Positions 4,222 through 6,195 of a stretch of DNA of 6,195 nucleotides are shown here, one piece after another; within the stretch, counting starts at the first letter, position 1; each line of letters starts with the position of its first letter. This DNA comes from Armatimonadota bacterium (lineage in GTDB: Bacteria > Armatimonadota > Abditibacteriia > CG2-30-59-28), in NCBI GenBank assembly GCA_016199605.1, contig JACQGJ010000455.1, positions 1-6,195 of the forward strand. The letters run 5' to 3'. The notes below the pieces were generated by a model. The model was not told the origin of the DNA and searched no databases. It saw nothing but the letters and a program-made list of their open reading frames with translations. A program made the position numbers and the translations under genes.

Positions 4222-5889
4222 TCAATGCCCGTTGGTCTCCTCAGGACGTTTAATCAACTCCATCGACCGCTCATAGTCGAGCCGTACGCGTTCTTTCTTA
4301 GTCCCGGTGTCGATGTGGTCCCACGGAAACATGAAATCTGCCGGTCGTCCGCCGTGGATCAGGTTGTCCCAGTCCACGCCACATTCCTCAGCCGCCGCTC
4401 GCCAGGACTGGAAATCGCCACCCAACTCAAACGCCCGGTAGAGGACCTTCCCGATGGAACGATCCCCGATCGAAAGGAGAGTCTGCACCTGATTCCAGCG
4501 AAGGCTGCTGATGCGCACCTCCGTATGACGATCGCTCCGGAACATCGCGTTGAGGACGCCGACTTTACGGCGCAGAGACTCGGGTCGATCCATGCCGGCC
4601 CACTGCATCGGCGTCCACGGCTTGGGGACGAAGGGATTGATGGTGGCTGCAACCTGCTCAAGATCGGGGCACGCTTTCAATATGGACCGAATGAAAGGCT
4701 GGTAGGCCTCGATGTCTTCCTCCCGCTCGCCGGGCAAACCGATCATGAAGTAGAGCTTCACGTGCCGGAACCCCTTGCGTCCCGCTCGGGCCACGGAGTC
4801 GATTATCTGGTCGTTGGGAATCTTCTTGGCGACAACCCCGCGCAGGTGATCCGTGGCCGCCTCCGGCGCTATTGTGATGCTCCGCTGTCCTCCCTGCCAG
4901 ATCGCCTCCAGAAACTCATCGCTCAAACGATCCGAGCGAAGGGAGGGGAGCTGCAGCCGGAAACCCTCTCCCACTAATCTGCGACACAGCCCGGCGATAT
5001 CGGGGAAATCTGAAACCGACGCGCCCACCAACCCGACGCGGTCCGCGTGTTGCCGGTTGGAACGCGCCGCTTCGCAGATGCGGTCCTGCAACGACATCTT
5101 CAGGGGGCGGGTCGAGTACGGGATGACGCAGAACTTGCACCGCCGCGGGCAACCTCGGGCGATCTCCACGAGATAGGCGTTGGCGAACTCAGTGTCCGGC
5201 GTGAAGACTGCCGTATCCGCCGGGTGAGCATTCACGTCCTCGACCGAGCGCCGGACGACGCGGTGTTCGTAGCCGGTGACAGACGGGACGTACAGTCCTT
5301 CGACCCGACTCAAGGCTTCGAGAACCTCGCGTCGTGTGGGACGCTCGCTTTGTCCTGACGAAAAGTGGAGGCGGTACAAGGAGTCGAGGATTTCGGGAAC
5401 GACCGGTTCCCCGTCGCCAATCACGAAGGCGTCGATGAAGTCCGTCATCGGTTCGGGATTGTAGGAGGCGCACGGTCCACCCGCGATGATAATCGGATCG
5501 TCGTCCCGCCTGTCGTCGACGTGCAACCCAATGTGGGCGAGCTTCAGAATGCGCAGGACATTGATGTAGTCCTCCTCGAAGGTCAGTGAGAATCCGAGCA
5601 GGTGGAAATCCCGAACCTGTCGTTGGGATTCGATAGTGAACAGCGGCGTGTTGGTCCGCTCGAATTCCGGCAGGTCTTCGTCATCGGGCAGGAAGACTCG
5701 TTCGGCTACCGCGTGGGGATGCGCGTTGACGTGGTGATAGACCGCCTGAATGCCGAGGTTCGACATCCCGACGAAGTAGGTGTTGGGGTAGGAGATGGCA
5801 AACTGAATCCGCCCTTCCGGGCTTTTCAAAGCTGGCCCGTACTCAGCAGAGCGGCGCTCCTGGGTTCTCCGAATCAGACGATAAGACAC
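4222..5889 (-). CDS. Radical SAM protein related to the TIGR03960 B12-binding-like group
   Basis: The 555-residue product (from the GTG at 5889) has an N-terminal cobalamin-binding-like region (about 29-175) with SYPNTYFVGMSNLGIQ, IIIAGGPCASYNPEP and the IGDGEP motif. The radical SAM core follows, with GCPRRCKFC giving Cys247, Cys251 and Cys254 (CxxxCxxC, for the 4Fe-4S cluster). Further signatures are PSLRSDRLSDEF, TIAPEAATDHLR and KLYFMIGLPGE (about 378-388). The C-terminal part has FVPKPWTPMQW and FPWDHIDTG, typical of the TIGR03960-like group. Many relatives are fused to, or next to, a DUF2344 (TIGR03936) domain; none is in this window. The reaction is unknown; cleavage of S-adenosylmethionine to a radical is expected. 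The GTG at 5889 has GGAG 5 bases before it; GTG at 5895 and TTG at 5937 are alternatives, but the last lies inside the palindromic repeat and adds residues encoded by that repeat. Confidence 0.85.
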   Translation of the reverse strand: MSYRLIRRTQERRSAEYGPALKSPEGRIQFAISYPNTYFVGMSNLGIQAVYHHVNAHPHAVAERVFLPDDEDLPEFERTNTPLFTIESQRQVRDFHLLGFSLTFEEDYINVLRILKLAHIGLHVDDRRDDDPIIIAGGPCASYNPEPMTDFIDAFVIGDGEPVVPEILDSLYRLHFSSGQSERPTRREVLEALSRVEGLYVPSVTGYEHRVVRRSVEDVNAHPADTAVFTPDTEFANAYLVEIARGCPRRCKFCVIPYSTRPLKMSLQDRICEAARSNRQHADRVGLVGASVSDFPDIAGLCRRLVGEGFRLQLPSLRSDRLSDEFLEAIWQGGQRSITIAPEAATDHLRGVVAKKIPNDQIIDSVARAGRKGFRHVKLYFMIGLPGEREEDIEAYQPFIRSILKACPDLEQVAATINPFVPKPWTPMQWAGMDRPESLRRKVGVLNAMFRSDRHTEVRISSLRWNQVQTLLSIGDRSIGKVLYRAFELGGDFQSWRAAAEECGVDWDNLIHGGRPADFMFPWDHIDTGTKKERVRLDYERSMELIKRPEETNGH

Positions 5890-5905
5890 AGACACTCCGG
5901 TGAAA

Positions 5906-6011
5906 ATGTCATTGCGAGGAACGGAGTGACGAAGCAATCCCCTTCGGGGAACGCGATGAACCTGGCGGATTGCTTCGACTCCGCCCTCCGGTCGGAGTCT
6001 CGCAATGACAT
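5906..6011. repeat. REP-like interspersed palindromic element
   Basis: The ends are perfect 12-bp inverted repeats (ATGTCATTGCGA at 5906-5917 and its complement at 6000-6011). A second perfect 11-bp pair lies inside (5930-5940 with 5967-5977, CGAAGCAATCC). The centre carries a small TCCCC-TTC-GGGGA hairpin (5938-5950), and the right arm carries its own hairpin GACTCCG/CGGAGTC (5977-5983 with 5993-5999). The motif order, TCATTGCGAGGA, GGAGTGACGAAGCAATC and later GATTGCTTCG, matches a short palindromic repeat seen in many environmental bacterial genomes. It lies directly before the radical SAM gene, so it may sit in its leader or promoter. It encodes no protein. Confidence 0.8.
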
Positions 6012-6053
6012 GATGAATGCTATTTTGGTAGGAGGACGAATAGGGAATGAAGG

Positions 6054-6195
6054 GGCCCTCCGCCCCAGCACAGTATGATCTCGCTCATCCCTCTTCCTTC
6101 CCCCTCACCCTGCCCTCTCCCCCGCGGGGGAGAGGGCAGGGTGAGGGGGAAGGAAGAGGGATGAGCGAGATCATACTGTGCTGGGGCGGAGGGCC
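6054..6195. repeat. 142-bp perfect palindrome reaching the window end
   Basis: Bases 6054-6124 and 6125-6195 are exact reverse complements: 71-bp arms, no spacer, centre GC between 6124 and 6125. The central part (roughly CCCTCACCCTGCCCTCTCCC and its mirror) resembles a C-rich palindromic repeat common in bacterial intergenic regions. The outer part, including CAGCACAGTATGATCTCGCT, is ordinary sequence and is mirrored just as perfectly. The window ends inside the symmetry, so the arm may be longer. Either this is a genuine large inverted repeat, able to form a hairpin or cruciform, or a fold-back artefact at a contig end. Confidence 0.9.

Noticed and set aside
4209..4222. Terminator of the radical SAM gene (ACATC-GTTC-GATGT hairpin)
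   Set aside because: The stem is only 5 bp and is not followed by a T-run.
4189..4977. Long plus-strand open frame of 262 codons
   Set aside because: It lies antisense to the radical SAM gene, whose motifs fill the opposite strand. It shows no domain and reflects GC-rich codon use.
6047..6195. Plus-strand open frame from ATG 6047 with AGGAGG upstream, open to the window end
   Set aside because: It reads straight through the perfect palindrome, and the peptide (FPLTLPSPPRGRGQGEGE) is the typical false translation of this C-rich repeat.

Overview
The window is GC-rich bacterial DNA with compact genes and intergenic stretches full of palindromes and gene fragments. It looks like a chromosomal segment of an environmental, probably uncultivated, bacterium. 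The DUF4062-type remnant, the MqsA-like zinc-finger genes and the short interspersed palindromes suggest a large, repeat-rich genome (Planctomycetota, Acidobacteriota, Armatimonadota, Chloroflexota or a similar candidate phylum), but nothing here fixes the phylum. The right edge lies inside a perfect palindrome, which is typical of a contig end.

Left part (1-1373, plus strand): positions 1-430 hold two decayed gene fragments. One is the N-terminal domain of a DUF4062/STAND-type protein, carrying an internal 66-bp duplication and a heptamer repeat. The other is a C-terminal zinc ribbon that has lost one cysteine. They are followed by an intact gene (447-1373) for a membrane-anchored transglutaminase-like protein.

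Convergent gap (1374-1617): it contains a G-quadruplex motif and a 90-bp element with perfect 20-bp inverted ends whose interior folds into two more perfect hairpins, giving a three-way-junction or cruciform design. I do not recognise this element.

Minus-strand block (1618-5889), in transcription order: a radical SAM protein related to the TIGR03960 group; a DUF4258 toxin-like gene tightly coupled to a YgiT/MqsA-type zinc-finger antitoxin-like gene; a truncated LivH (branched-chain amino-acid permease) start; a second, partnerless YgiT-type zinc-finger gene; and an EntS-like MFS exporter that overlaps this second zinc-finger gene by 17 bp. The DUF4258/YgiT pair is the clearest functional unit: toxin-first order as in MqsRA, and the second gene's Shine-Dalgarno sequence is formed by the last two sense codons of the first. 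The lone zinc-finger gene and the LivH stub show that this stretch has been rearranged.

Right edge (5890-6195): a REP-like palindromic element (5906-6011) directly precedes the radical SAM gene, and a 142-bp perfect palindrome (6054-6195) runs to the last base. Its core resembles a repeat that is widespread in bacteria, but the perfect symmetry of its less repetitive flanks makes a fold-back assembly artefact a serious possibility.
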